The notes: generated from the letters alone by a model not told the origin. Positions 1-8,386 are shown, counted from the first letter of the stretch. The stretch is 52,158 nt of DNA from an uncultured Oscillospiraceae bacterium (GCA_934565775.1 CAKTIN010000004.1:1-52158); one strand, 5' to 3'. Numbers and translations are program-made.

Positions 1-523
1 CCACCAGGCCCACGGCGTCGTCCAGGGCCACGATGGGCAGCAGCAGGTCCACCAGGGGGCCCTTGGCCTTATACTGCCGGACGACCATCAGCGTAGCCGC
101 CGGGGCGGTCGCCGTGGCAATGGCGCCCAGCGTAATGGCCTGGGCCACGCTCAGGGTCCCCTTGGCCAGCCAGGCCACCAGCAGCAGGCTCACATCCACC
201 AGGAAGGTGGCCGCCAGAGCCTGAAGCACGCCGATCACAAAGGCCTGGCGGCCCGTCTGCTTCAGCTGGGACAGGCGGAATTCACTGCCGATGGAAAAGG
301 CGATAAAGCCCAGCGCCACATCGGAGATCAGCGACAGCGCCTCCACATTCTCCATAGTGGGGAAGCCCAGGCCCTCGATGCCCAGCCGGCCCAGGCAATA
401 GGGTCCGATCAAAACGCCGGCAACCAGGTACGCCGTCACAGACGGCAATTTCAGGGGTTTTGCGATCCGGGTCATGAGCAGACCCGCCAGGATCGCTACG
501 GAAAGCGATAACAGAATTTGCAT
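1..523 (-). CDS. Cation:proton antiporter (CPA2/Kef-like), N-terminal part
   Basis: An open frame runs from an ATG at 523 (complement) off the left edge of the window, so only about 174 N-terminal residues are seen. It begins MQILLSLSVAILAGLLM and is a chain of hydrophobic helices with the short loops and Gly/Pro-rich kinks of the CPA2 Na+/H+ exchanger domain (for example LPSVTAYLVAGVLIGPYCLG, then a TATAPAATLMVV helix and an ALDDAVG motif). The ALDDAVG aspartates match the ion-binding site region of this family. The likely role is exchange of Na+ or K+ for protons across the cytoplasmic membrane. An AGAGG-like Shine-Dalgarno lies about 8 nt upstream, and a strong promoter at 578-605 drives it. 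The C-terminal regulatory part, if any, is outside the window. Confidence 0.85.
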   Translation of the reverse strand, partial: MQILLSLSVAILAGLLMTRIAKPLKLPSVTAYLVAGVLIGPYCLGRLGIEGLGFPTMENVEALSLISDVALGFIAFSIGSEFRLSQLKQTGRQAFVIGVLQALAATFLVDVSLLLVAWLAKGTLSVAQAITLGAIATATAPAATLMVVRQYKAKGPLVDLLLPIVALDDAVGLV

Positions 524-577
524 AAGTACGTCCTCTCATCCATTCATCCATCAAACATCTTTTTATGTTGCAGAAAT

Positions 578-605
578 ATTATAGACGTATTACACAAAAA
601 GTCAA
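578..605 (-). promoter_or_regulatory. Sigma-A promoter of the antiporter gene
   Basis: On the complement, TTGACT at 605-600, a 16-nt spacer and a perfect TATAAT at 583-578 precede the antiporter start at 523. Confidence 0.65.
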
Positions 606-630
606 GGTTAGAATTGTGCAATTTTAACGG

Positions 631-2154
631 CTATCTGCGCCATTTTTTCTCAACATTGCCGAAAGCGGTCCCTCTGAGCCAGGACAGCTCCCCACCCCGG
701 GTCAGTCCCAGCCCACGGCACAGCAGGACCCACAGCCCGGTATAGGCCGCCGCCCTGCCCAGGCCGCTCCAGGGCAGCAGGCGGCATAGCCCCACCGCGC
801 CCAGGGCCGCAGCCAGGGCCCCCAGGCAGACGGGCAGACGGAGCTCCAGCCCGCTTACCCGCAGGAGCCGCTGGATACTCAGCGCAAAATTGATCCCATG
901 GGTCAGCACGAAGCTGCCATAGTACCCCCGGATCCCCAGCCGGGGCAGCAGGAGCCACAGCAGCGCCACGTCCAGGCCGGAGGTGAAGATATTATACCGC
1001 ACGCAGGCCACCTGCTGTCCCAGGCCCTTGGTCATGGCGTCGGTGAGGATGTCCAGATACAGCATGGGGACCAGAGGGGCAAACAGCCGCAGAGCCCGCC
1101 CCGCCTCGGCGCTTCCATACAGCAGCAGCCCCAGCTCCTCCGCCCCCAGCAGCAGCGCGCCGCCGCAGCCCAGGCCGTACAGCAGCCCCACCCGGAGTCC
1201 CCGGCGGGTCAAATAACGGATGCGCCCCCGGCGCTCCCCCGCCAGACACCGGGCCAGCTCCGGGATCAGCAGCTCCGTCAGGCCGAACAGCAGCGCCGCC
1301 GGGAACATCATCACCGGGAAAACCATGCCGCAGACGGTCCCATACCGGGCCAAAGGCTCCGCCTCCCCGGGGTACAGGCCCAGCCGCCGGGGAATGAGCA
1401 AGTTCTCCAGGGCAGACAGGCCCATGCGCAGATCGTCCGCCGCCGCCAATGGCAGCGCCGTCCGCAGAAGCTTCCGGGTCACCGGCGCCGGGCGCTCCGC
1501 CGGAAGCCGGGGCTCCCGCCGCCGGAGGACCAGCAGGCACCCCAGGGTAAACACCACGGACAGGCTGCTGCCCGCCACCACGGCGGCACAGGCCCGGCCC
1601 GGATTCCGCCCTGCCCGGCTGAGTAGGGCCAGGGTCAGAATCATGCCCAGCAGCTGCTCCAGGATTTCCACCACCGTCAGAGCCTTGATCCGCCCGGCGG
1701 CGGTAAAGTACCCGGTCATGACCCCGTTCAGGCAGACCGCCGGAAGGAGCACTCCAAAGATTCTTAAGGCCAGAGCCGCAGAGCCCTGGCCGATCCAGCG
1801 CTCCGCCAGGGTCCCGGCAAACCGGACGGAGGCCAGGCTGACCGCCAAGGCAAAGGCCCCGCTGTAGCAAAAGCAGGCCCGGAGGATCCGGGGGATCTCC
1901 CCGCTGCGCCCCTTGCCGATGGCCTCGGCGGACAGGTACATGGTCCCCGTCCGAATCCCGGCCATGGCCGCCGTCATAAGCAGCGCCGTGACCGACAGGA
2001 CCAGCTGCATCAGGCCCATGCCCGCCGGGCCGATCCGCCCGGACAGATACACCTGAAAGCCCATGCCGATCACACGCAAAAACAAATGGGCCCCCGTCAA
2101 AAGCATGGCGCTGTACACCATGCCGTGGCCCGCAGACCGTCTCCCCTTCTCCAC
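631..2154 (-). CDS. spoVB: Stage V sporulation protein B-like flippase (MATE/MOP superfamily)
   Basis: The 507-aa product is an almost entirely hydrophobic, 12-14 helix protein of the polysaccharide transport/MurJ-like MOP superfamily. Its N-terminus (MVYSAMLLTGAHLFLRVIG, then YLSGRIGPAGMGLMQLV) is the pattern typical of SpoVB and YtgP, and the length matches SpoVB (about 515 aa). In Bacillus SpoVB is needed for spore cortex synthesis, probably by moving lipid-linked precursor across the forespore outer membrane. The longer open frame extends upstream to 2907 but lacks protein-like sequence there; a GTG at 2154 with GGAGG six bases before it is the best start. Divergent from the metallophosphoesterase gene. 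A related MOP-family lipid II or polysaccharide flippase remains possible. Confidence 0.8.
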   Translation of the reverse strand: MEKGRRSAGHGMVYSAMLLTGAHLFLRVIGMGFQVYLSGRIGPAGMGLMQLVLSVTALLMTAAMAGIRTGTMYLSAEAIGKGRSGEIPRILRACFCYSGAFALAVSLASVRFAGTLAERWIGQGSAALALRIFGVLLPAVCLNGVMTGYFTAAGRIKALTVVEILEQLLGMILTLALLSRAGRNPGRACAAVVAGSSLSVVFTLGCLLVLRRREPRLPAERPAPVTRKLLRTALPLAAADDLRMGLSALENLLIPRRLGLYPGEAEPLARYGTVCGMVFPVMMFPAALLFGLTELLIPELARCLAGERRGRIRYLTRRGLRVGLLYGLGCGGALLLGAEELGLLLYGSAEAGRALRLFAPLVPMLYLDILTDAMTKGLGQQVACVRYNIFTSGLDVALLWLLLPRLGIRGYYGSFVLTHGINFALSIQRLLRVSGLELRLPVCLGALAAALGAVGLCRLLPWSGLGRAAAYTGLWVLLCRGLGLTRGGELSWLRGTAFGNVEKKWRR

Positions 2155-2175
2155 CGCGCCGCCTCCCTCTGTCAC

Positions 2176-2204
2176 AGCATATGTGCATCGGGGAGAAATC
2201 TGAC
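2176..2204 (-). promoter_or_regulatory. Possible sigma-E-type promoter of spoVB
   Basis: On the complement, GTCAGATT (2204-2197), 13 nt, then CATATGCT (2183-2176). This resembles the Bacillus mother-cell sigma-E consensus (KMATATT, 13-14 nt, CATACANT) with mismatches. The -10 lies about 22 bases upstream of the spoVB start codon. Suggestive only. Confidence 0.3.
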
Positions 2205-2227
2205 CCGGGCCGGTCCATTTTGCAGAC

Positions 2228-2256
2228 TTGCTTTTCCGGAGATTTTCGGTTACTAT
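2228..2256 (+). promoter_or_regulatory. Promoter of metallophosphoesterase-tgt unit
   Basis: TTGCTT at 2228-2233, exactly 17 nt, TACTAT at 2251-2256, about 25 bases before the start codon at 2281. The same transcript probably continues into tgt, which has no promoter of its own that I can see. Confidence 0.5.
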
Positions 2257-2280
2257 AAGGGGAAGAACGGAGGAATCTCT

Positions 2281-3105
2281 ATGGATAAGAAAAAATGGCT
2301 GGGCGGCGGGCTTCTGGCTGCCGGGGCGGTAGCCGCCGCGGGCTGGGCTGCCTCCTATCCTCTGACTACCCGGATCTATGCCCTGCGCTCCCCGAAGCTC
2401 CACCAGGAGGTCCGGCTGTGCGTCGTCTCCGACCTGCACGGCATCGTTTACGGCCCGGGGCAGAGCCGGCTGCTGGAAAAAATCCAGGCGCTGGAGCCCG
2501 ACGGGCTCCTGCTTCCCGGGGACATTGTGGATAATAAGGTCAGCTGGCAGGGCTCCTGGGAGCTGCTGCGGGCGGTGGGCCGCCGGTATCCCTGCTGGTA
2601 CAGCGCGGGCAACCACGAATTCCGCCTGGAAAACGTGGAGCAGGTCAAGGACCTGATCTGCTCCTGTGGGGTAACGGTACTGGAGGGCGACGCAGTCAGC
2701 GTGGTGCTGAACGGCCAGGGTCTGTGCCTGGCGGGGTACGATTGCAGCCAGGACGAGCCCTATGAAAACGACTGGCAGGCCCAGCGGGAGCGGTGCTTCG
2801 CCCAGCGGAACGACAAGCTCTATTCCGTTTTGCTGTGCCACCGGCCGGACTATGTAGCGGACTTCCGCCGATCCGGGTATGACCTGGTGGTCAGCGGACA
2901 CGCCCACGGGGGCCAGTGGCGGCTGCCTGGAGTCCTGAACGGGCTGTACGCCCCGGGGCAGGGGCTGTTTCCTCCCTATGCCGGAGGCCTGTATGACCTG
3001 GGCGGAACGAAGCTGGTGGTCAGCCGTGGGCTCCGCAGGGACTGGCTGCCCCGGATCTTCAATCCTCCGGAGCTGGTGCTCCTGCGGCTGCTGCCGGAAG
3101 AATAG
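2281..3105 (+). CDS. Membrane-anchored metallophosphoesterase (YkuE/YaeI-like)
   Basis: The 274-aa protein starts with an N-terminal signal anchor (residues about 7-24: a Gly/Ala-rich hydrophobic stretch after MDKKKW) followed by a calcineurin-like phosphoesterase domain. Family metal-binding motifs are visible in order: SDLHG, LLPGDIVD, AGNHEF, LLCHRPD and SGHAHGGQ. Proteins of this type (YkuE in Bacillus, YaeI in E. coli) are exported or surface-facing phosphodiesterases/phosphatases; some act on UDP-sugar or lipid headgroups. The substrate cannot be told from sequence. The start is fixed by GGAGG eight bases upstream; the frame is open further upstream but runs through the promoter. It is followed 29 bp later by tgt, perhaps only as a shared transcript. 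Confidence 0.87.
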   Translation: MDKKKWLGGGLLAAGAVAAAGWAASYPLTTRIYALRSPKLHQEVRLCVVSDLHGIVYGPGQSRLLEKIQALEPDGLLLPGDIVDNKVSWQGSWELLRAVGRRYPCWYSAGNHEFRLENVEQVKDLICSCGVTVLEGDAVSVVLNGQGLCLAGYDCSQDEPYENDWQAQRERCFAQRNDKLYSVLLCHRPDYVADFRRSGYDLVVSGHAHGGQWRLPGVLNGLYAPGQGLFPPYAGGLYDLGGTKLVVSRGLRRDWLPRIFNPPELVLLRLLPEE

Positions 3106-3134
3106 ACATTTTATACAATATTAGGAGAAACGTC

Positions 3135-4265
3135 ATGTTCAAGTTGCTGAGAACCGAGGGCGCCGCCCGGCGGGGTGTTTTCACCTGTGCCCATGGCACG
3201 GTCCAGACCCCGGTATTTATGAACGTAGGGACCCAGGGCGCCATTAAGGGAGCCCTGTCCGCCGCCGACCTGGAGGCCATCGGCACCCAGGTGGAGCTGT
3301 CTAACACTTACCATCTGCATCTGCGCCCCGGAGACCGGCTGATCCGGGAGCTGGGCGGGCTGCACAAGTTTATGACCTGGAAGGGGCCGATCCTCACAGA
3401 TTCCGGGGGATTTCAGGTGTTTTCCCTGGCCTCTCTGCGGAAGATCAAGGAGGAGGGGGTCTCCTTCTCCTCCCATATCGACGGCCGGAAGATCTTCATG
3501 GGCCCGGAGGAGAGTATGCAGATCCAGTCCAACCTGGGCTCGGACATTTGCATGGCCTTTGACGAGTGCATCGAAAATCCCGCCCCGAAGCCCTATGTGG
3601 AGCAGTCCATTGCCCGCACCTACCGCTGGCTCCAGCGGTGCAAGGCGGAGAACGCCCGGCTGAACAGCCTGCCAGATACCGTCAATCCCCAGCAGATGCT
3701 TTGGGGAATCAACCAGGGCGGGACCTACGCCGATCTGCGCATCCGGCACATGGAGCAGATCGCCGCGCTGGACCTGCCGGGGTACGCCATCGGCGGTCTG
3801 GCCGTGGGAGAGAGCACCGAAACCATGTACGAGATCATCGAGGCCGTGGAGCCCTATATGCCCAAGGACAAGACCCGGTATCTCATGGGCGTAGGCACCC
3901 CCAGCAATATCATTGAGAGCGTAGCCCGGGGGGTGGACTTCTTCGACTGCGTCATGCCCGCCCGGAACGCCCGGCACGCCCGGCTGTTTACCTGGGACGG
4001 GGCGATCAATCTGAAGAACGCCAAGTATGAGCGGGACACTCAACCCATCGATCCCAAGTGCAACTGCCCGGTGTGCCGCCGGTACACCCGGGCCTATATC
4101 CGCCACCTGTTCAAGGCGGAGGAGATGTTGGCCATGCGCCTGTGCGTCATGCACAATCTGTACTTCTACAACAAGCTCCTGGAGCGGATCCGGGAAGCTC
4201 TGGACGAGGGACGCTTCGCCCAGTTCCGGGCGGAGTATTCCGCCAAGCTGGACCAGCGAATCTGA
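3135..4265 (+). CDS. tgt: tRNA-guanine(34) transglycosylase
   Basis: The 376-aa product is a full-length Tgt, the TIM-barrel enzyme that exchanges guanine 34 in GUN anticodons for preQ1 or a related base in queuosine synthesis. Visible signatures: TDSGGFQVF with the general base Asp89, GGLAVGE at 220-226, the nucleophile Asp271 in FDCVMPARNAR, and the zinc site made of Cys309, Cys311 and Cys314 with His340 (MHN). AGGAG precedes the ATG. Two positions depart from the usual bacterial pattern: GINQGG at 191-196 (normally GIVQGG, in the base-binding pocket) and NARHARLF where NARNGHLF is common. No preQ1 synthesis genes are nearby, so a salvaged base may be the substrate; that last point is inference. 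Confidence 0.95.
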   Translation: MFKLLRTEGAARRGVFTCAHGTVQTPVFMNVGTQGAIKGALSAADLEAIGTQVELSNTYHLHLRPGDRLIRELGGLHKFMTWKGPILTDSGGFQVFSLASLRKIKEEGVSFSSHIDGRKIFMGPEESMQIQSNLGSDICMAFDECIENPAPKPYVEQSIARTYRWLQRCKAENARLNSLPDTVNPQQMLWGINQGGTYADLRIRHMEQIAALDLPGYAIGGLAVGESTETMYEIIEAVEPYMPKDKTRYLMGVGTPSNIIESVARGVDFFDCVMPARNARHARLFTWDGAINLKNAKYERDTQPIDPKCNCPVCRRYTRAYIRHLFKAEEMLAMRLCVMHNLYFYNKLLERIREALDEGRFAQFRAEYSAKLDQRI

Positions 4266-4452
4266 ACCAAGCGGCCTGCGTGCGATTCCCCCGCTCTCTC
4301 TTTTTCTATGTGCATTCCGCGCCTAGCCGTGAATGCTAAAGCGGGACTGCAAGGATGAGACCGCACACGTCGTTTCGCTCATCCAGCGCTGCATTGCCCA
4401 TAAATAGGGTCCGCGCACTGGGAGTCTGCGTTTATTTAAGGAGGAACGGAAC
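4266..4452. other. Intergenic gap, no recognised element
   Basis: A 187-bp gap between tgt and the acetyltransferase gene. I see no credible hairpin with a T tract and no strong promoter; only the AAGGAGG ribosome-binding site of the next gene at its right end is clear. Confidence 0.4.
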
Positions 4453-4974
4453 ATGATTGCGCTTCCGATTCAAACGGAAAGGCTGCTTCTGCGGCCGTTT
4501 TGCGACGCCGACCTGGAGCCCTACTGTGCGGAGTTTACCCAAGAGGTCACAAAGTATCAATACCCCGACCCTTTTCCCGACCGGGACACGGCAAAGGCCG
4601 TTATGTCCGGCTTCGTTGCGGATATGAAGCAGGGCAAAATGCTGGAGCTGGTGATTCTCTCCCCCGACGGCACGTTTTTAGGGAGCCTGGAGGCCTTTGA
4701 TCTGATGGGGCAAACGCCGGAGCTCGGGCTTTGGCTGAAGCGCTCCGCCCGGGGGAAGGGCTACGGCTGCGAAGCGCTGAAGGGGCTGATCGACGCTCTG
4801 AACGCAACGGGGGCCTATTCGTCTTACCGGTACTGCGTGGATATTCGAAATGCGGCAAGCGTCCGCCTGGTTGAAAAATTCCATGGCAAGAAGAAAGAAT
4901 TTGAAAGGGTCACAACGAGCTCCGGGAAAGTTCTCTTCTCCCAGACCTATTCCATTCCTTCCGGAAGAGCCTGA
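4453..4974 (+). CDS. GNAT-family N-acetyltransferase (RimJ/RimL type)
   Basis: The 173-aa protein opens with the RimJ/RimL hallmark TERLLLRPF (residues 8-16), continues with a strand containing GSLEAF, and has an acetyl-CoA loop in RSARGKGYGCEALKG (about residues 97-111), matching the R/Q-x-x-G-x-G/A pattern. The NxxSxRLVEK motif near residues 136-144 is also typical. It probably transfers an acetyl group from acetyl-CoA to an amine, protein N-terminus or small molecule; the acceptor is unknown. AAGGAGG lies seven bases before the ATG. A bidirectional terminator follows at 5019-5060. Confidence 0.85.
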   Translation: MIALPIQTERLLLRPFCDADLEPYCAEFTQEVTKYQYPDPFPDRDTAKAVMSGFVADMKQGKMLELVILSPDGTFLGSLEAFDLMGQTPELGLWLKRSARGKGYGCEALKGLIDALNATGAYSSYRYCVDIRNAASVRLVEKFHGKKKEFERVTTSSGKVLFSQTYSIPSGRA

Positions 4975-5018
4975 CGCGCACCCTCCGATTCGCCCGGCAC
5001 CCCATTTTGCAGAAAGAA

Positions 5019-5060
5019 CCGCCGCAGAAGGATCAAAAGATCATTCTGCGGCGGCGTTTT
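5019..5060. terminator. Bidirectional intrinsic terminator
   Basis: An 11-bp stem (5019-5029 with 5044-5054) with an inner GATC/GATC stem and AAAA loop, followed by TTTTTT on the plus strand and a T-rich tract on the minus strand. It ends both the acetyltransferase gene and the convergent lipid operon. Confidence 0.8.
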
Positions 5061-5909
5061 TTAGTTCGCCCTTCCGATTCTCTGGCCCATTTTGACCGGG
5101 ATCTCCTCCCGGCGGGCGGTGGCCTCCCAGAATTCCCGGGGCAGCTCCGCCGCGCCGGGGCCCAGAAGCAGCACCACCGTGGAGCCCCCATACTGGAACA
5201 TTCCCTTCTCCTGCCCCCGGCGGAAGGGGCCCGGGCCCCGGTGGTTGACGATCCGCCCTACCAGCATGGCTCCCACCTCGATCTGGGCCGCCAGGCCGAA
5301 GTGGTCCGTATGCAGCAGGGTCCGCTCCCGGCAGTTCACCGCCAGCACCGGCCCCGCCTCCAGGGCGATGGGCCGCACCGTATGGAGCTTCCCGGGAAGA
5401 AACACCGCTTCCTCCTGCACGCCGCTGTCAAAATAGCAGTACCGGTGATAGTGCTCCACGCACAGGCGAAAGACCAGGCAGGTCCCACCCTCAAAGCGGG
5501 CGGCCAGGTCCCGGTCCCCCAGCAAATCCCCCACGGAAAACCGGCTCTGCTTTACCGGCAGCACCAGCCCCCGGCGAATCTCATACACGCTGAGCAGCCC
5601 GTCACAGGGGGCGACCAGCGCCTCCGGGGCGGGGTCTACCGGGCGCAGCTCCGGGCGAATCTTTCGGGTGAAGAAGTCATTGAAGCAGCGGTATTCCGCC
5701 AGCTCATACTGGCTCAGGTCAATGTTGGCCCGCCGCCGGAAGCCGGAGATCAGGCACTTCGATGCCGGGCTGTCCAGAAACCGGCCGCACAGCCGGGATA
5801 CCCCCCGGCCGGTCAGCCCCCGCAGGAGCAGACGCCCCGGGGCGGTATGGTACAAAAAGCGCAGGCCCCAGCCGTCCGCCTGCCGGGGCAGGGTCACAAG
5901 CTCCCCCAT
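5061..5909 (-). CDS. psd: Phosphatidylserine decarboxylase proenzyme (type II)
   Basis: The 282-aa product makes phosphatidylethanolamine by decarboxylating phosphatidylserine at the membrane. Landmarks: NDFFTRKIRPELRP near residues 78-91, the catalytic Asp in APCDGLLSVY, the HYHRYCYFDSG segment with the substrate-site His, and the self-cleavage motif GGST near residue 245, whose Ser becomes the pyruvoyl group. GGST rather than LGST is usual in the type II, non-enterobacterial group. The start at 5909 leaves one base after the pssA stop, so the two are translationally coupled; the frame is open upstream to 5972, but that extra part overlaps pssA. Last gene of the PAP2-flippase-pssA-psd operon. 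Confidence 0.93.
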   Translation of the reverse strand: MGELVTLPRQADGWGLRFLYHTAPGRLLLRGLTGRGVSRLCGRFLDSPASKCLISGFRRRANIDLSQYELAEYRCFNDFFTRKIRPELRPVDPAPEALVAPCDGLLSVYEIRRGLVLPVKQSRFSVGDLLGDRDLAARFEGGTCLVFRLCVEHYHRYCYFDSGVQEEAVFLPGKLHTVRPIALEAGPVLAVNCRERTLLHTDHFGLAAQIEVGAMLVGRIVNHRGPGPFRRGQEKGMFQYGGSTVVLLLGPGAAELPREFWEATARREEIPVKMGQRIGRAN

Positions 5910-5910
5910 C

Positions 5911-6609
5911 TCAGTAGTGCCGGAGCAGCCGGATGGCCACCATGAGGGCGAACTCCACCGCCCCAATGGCAATCATAATGAGGATTCCCTTCAGGCCGGG
6001 CTTTTTCAGCTGGAACTTTGCCAGGAAGGCAATGCCGGTCAGAAGCATAGCCCCGAAATACAGGGGCGTAATATCCACGGGCAGCAGATATTGCAGCAGC
6101 AGGATTGTTGGGAAGATCAGCGCGGAGGAGGTCACCGGCAGCCCCGTGTAGAATGCCCGGACGCCGCCCTCCTTCTTCTGCCGCTCCTCCTCCGTGACGT
6201 TGAAGTAGGCCAAGCGGATCAGCGCCGCCAGGACGAACAGCAGAGAGATCACATACAGGCCGATGCTCAGCGCCGCCACCCAGGGTGAGCCCTTCATGGA
6301 TTCCCCCAGCTCCCGGAGCACCGGGGATACCCGAATCATGGCCGCGCCGATGCAGGCGGGCAGCATCCCGAATGCCACCAGATCCGACAGAGAATCGATC
6401 TGCACGCCGAAGCTCTTTTCCAGATTGGTCCGGTCCTTCTTCATCCGGGCGACCTTCCCGTCAAAGGCGTCGCACAGGCCGCAGAACATCAGGAAAAACA
6501 CTCCGAGATACGGATGCCCGCTTCCCTGCAGGGAGATCAGGATGCCCATGGCTGCGGACAGCAGGGACAGATAGGTCAAAATCACCGTATAGTCAAATAC
6601 CCCGATCAT
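5911..6609 (-). CDS. pssA: CDP-diacylglycerol-serine O-phosphatidyltransferase
   Basis: The 232-aa integral membrane protein carries the CDP-alcohol phosphotransferase signature: DAFDGKVAR, then a 12-residue gap to FGVQIDSLSD. The spacing between AR and G is wider than the classic eight residues, which I recall as usual for clostridial PssA. It makes phosphatidylserine from CDP-diacylglycerol and serine, and is followed directly by psd, which fits that substrate. Another CDP-alcohol transferase (glycerol-3-phosphate or inositol type) is less likely because of psd. The ATG overlaps the upstream stop codon as ATGA (6609-6606), so coupling is tight. About six transmembrane helices are visible. 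Confidence 0.9.
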   Translation of the reverse strand: MIGVFDYTVILTYLSLLSAAMGILISLQGSGHPYLGVFFLMFCGLCDAFDGKVARMKKDRTNLEKSFGVQIDSLSDLVAFGMLPACIGAAMIRVSPVLRELGESMKGSPWVAALSIGLYVISLLFVLAALIRLAYFNVTEEERQKKEGGVRAFYTGLPVTSSALIFPTILLLQYLLPVDITPLYFGAMLLTGIAFLAKFQLKKPGLKGILIMIAIGAVEFALMVAIRLLRHY

Positions 6610-7697
6610 CGCGCTCTCCTCTCTCGTTTCATCATGCAGTATTTTATCAAAACCGTCAGCCCGCAAATGAGAATGCAGCTGTAAAAGGACACGCTCCGGC
6701 TGAGGAGCTCCAAATTCACCGCTGCGCTCTCGGGCATCATCTTCCCGAAGCCGTCCAGCAGCAGATAATCCGTCACGCCCATGGCCCCGGGCACGGGAAT
6801 GCAATTCGCCCCCAGGAGGGTAAAGCACTGCATACACCAGGCGTCCGCCACCTGCCCCCAGCTTCCGCCGGTGGCCAGGAAGGTGAACACCGTCACCGCC
6901 ACAATGGACATCCGCTGGAGAAGGTTGAGAAAGAACACCTGCACCATCAGCTTCCAGCGCCCGGAGAGCATCCGGGTACAGGTCCGGTACTCCTCCATGG
7001 TCTTGCGCAGCTTTCGCCGGCGGCGGCTCACATGGCGGAGGATTTTTAGCTTATACAGCGCCTTCAGCGCCCCGTCCGACAGCCGGTGCAGCAGCTGCTC
7101 ATTGCGCAGCAGCAGCACCAGCGCCGCCAGAAGCCCCGCCTGCACCGCCGCTCCGCAGAAAATCAGAATTTTGGAGACCGTGCCGAAGCAGAGGAACACA
7201 TCGGGGCGCAGAATCCCGCATACCAGCCCCAGCACCAGCACGGACAGCACATACATCACCAGATTGGCCAGCAGCGCCATGGTCACAACCGCCCCGGGGA
7301 TCCCGTCCCGGAGCATGAAAAACGCGCTGGCGGGCTGGCCCCCGGTGGCGGAGGGGGTAATGGCGGAGAAATAAATATCCGCCGCCGCATACAAAAAGCC
7401 CTTCCTGGGGCGCCGGGGATAGCCGAAGTCCCGGCAGATCCGCAGCAGGGCAAAGCCCTCCAGATAAATATAGGCCAGCATACTTCCCACAGCGGCCAGA
7501 ATCCAGGGGGCATGAGGGCCCTTCAGGCTCTCCAGCATCCCCGCCAAGGAGAAGCTCCGGCTCTGGGCGGTCACCGCCCAGATGCTCGCCCCGGCAATCA
7601 CCAGGAACAGCAGCGACCAGCCCAGCTTATTCTTTTGTTTGGGCGGCTGCACCTCCGGCTCCCCGGGGCCGCCCTCGGGTCTGGTCCATTCGTCCAT
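6606..7697 (-). CDS. UPF0104/YbhN-like flippase-domain membrane protein
   Basis: The 363-aa protein has a short charged N-terminus and seven to eight hydrophobic helices. The motif SATGGQPASAFFML (about residues 127-140) and the late segment CIPVPGAMGVTDYLL are diagnostic of the lysylphosphatidylglycerol synthase transmembrane-region family (UPF0104). Such proteins are MprF-like flippase domains without the aminoacyltransferase part; none of the transferase domain is present here. It may move an aminophospholipid made by its operon partners PssA and Psd, or another lipid; this is inference from context. It lies 14 bp after the PAP2 gene and overlaps pssA by four bases. Confidence 0.85.
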   Translation of the reverse strand: MDEWTRPEGGPGEPEVQPPKQKNKLGWSLLFLVIAGASIWAVTAQSRSFSLAGMLESLKGPHAPWILAAVGSMLAYIYLEGFALLRICRDFGYPRRPRKGFLYAAADIYFSAITPSATGGQPASAFFMLRDGIPGAVVTMALLANLVMYVLSVLVLGLVCGILRPDVFLCFGTVSKILIFCGAAVQAGLLAALVLLLRNEQLLHRLSDGALKALYKLKILRHVSRRRRKLRKTMEEYRTCTRMLSGRWKLMVQVFFLNLLQRMSIVAVTVFTFLATGGSWGQVADAWCMQCFTLLGANCIPVPGAMGVTDYLLLDGFGKMMPESAAVNLELLSRSVSFYSCILICGLTVLIKYCMMKRERRAR

Positions 7698-7711
7698 AGT
7701 TGGCTCCTATC

Positions 7712-8386
7712 TTACAATTGCCCGCTCTCCCGCGCGAAGGGCGGCTCCAGCCGGGCAAAGACCCGGCCCGTATCCAGCTTTCGGGCAGCAAGCTGCCCCA
7801 CCTCCGCCACCAGGACCCCGGCGGGAACGTCAATAAGCACATGCTGCTTCACAAACAGCACTGAGCAGAACACCAGCAGCGCAAAGCTCAGCATTCCGAT
7901 CTTAAACCATTTGGGCGGCCGCTTTGCCGCCAGCGCCCCCCGGGCGCAGACCCAGCAATCCAGGCAGTGGATGCTGGGGAAAAGATTCACCGGCTTATCC
8001 ACGCTGTAAATCAAGGACATGAGCCAGCCGGTAAAGCCCCCGGCGGTCACCTCCGGGCGCACGTTGGTCGTGGGGTAGGCCAGGAAGATCACCAGGCAAA
8101 TCAGCTTGGCAATGATCTCTCCGGAGAGCATCCGGTAGCAAAACGCCCGGTCCTCCCGGCAAATGGTGCAGTAGCCGATGAGCCAATGGGCAAAGGCCAG
8201 CACATAAATGTACACAAAGCCGGGCAGGAAGGGGATGGCCTCGTCCAGCCGGGAGGTAATATCATGATGATAGAGCCCGTCTCCAAAAAGCAGGGTGCAA
8301 TAATAGACCGCCATATTGATGGCGAAGGTGATGAGCAGCGGCAGCCAGGCATAGGACGGCAGCAGCTTCTCCAGCTTTCTGCGCAT
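7712..8386 (-). CDS. PAP2-family membrane phosphatase
   Basis: The 224-aa protein has about six hydrophobic helices and two recognisable phosphatase motifs: FPSIHCLD near residues 150-157 (the SxxH motif) and KQHVLIDVPAG near residues 189-199 (HxxxDxxxG). The first motif (normally KxxxxxRP) is degenerate here, reading KPVNLFPS. This layout resembles the AUR1/inositolphosphotransferase-like branch of PAP2, so it could be a lipid phosphate phosphatase or a headgroup transferase. Start at 8386 with GGAGG five bases upstream; the frame extends to 8521 across the promoter. First gene of the lipid operon, which supports a role in phosphatidate or undecaprenyl phosphate metabolism. Confidence 0.83.
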   Translation of the reverse strand: MRRKLEKLLPSYAWLPLLITFAINMAVYYCTLLFGDGLYHHDITSRLDEAIPFLPGFVYIYVLAFAHWLIGYCTICREDRAFCYRMLSGEIIAKLICLVIFLAYPTTNVRPEVTAGGFTGWLMSLIYSVDKPVNLFPSIHCLDCWVCARGALAAKRPPKWFKIGMLSFALLVFCSVLFVKQHVLIDVPAGVLVAEVGQLAARKLDTGRVFARLEPPFARESGQL

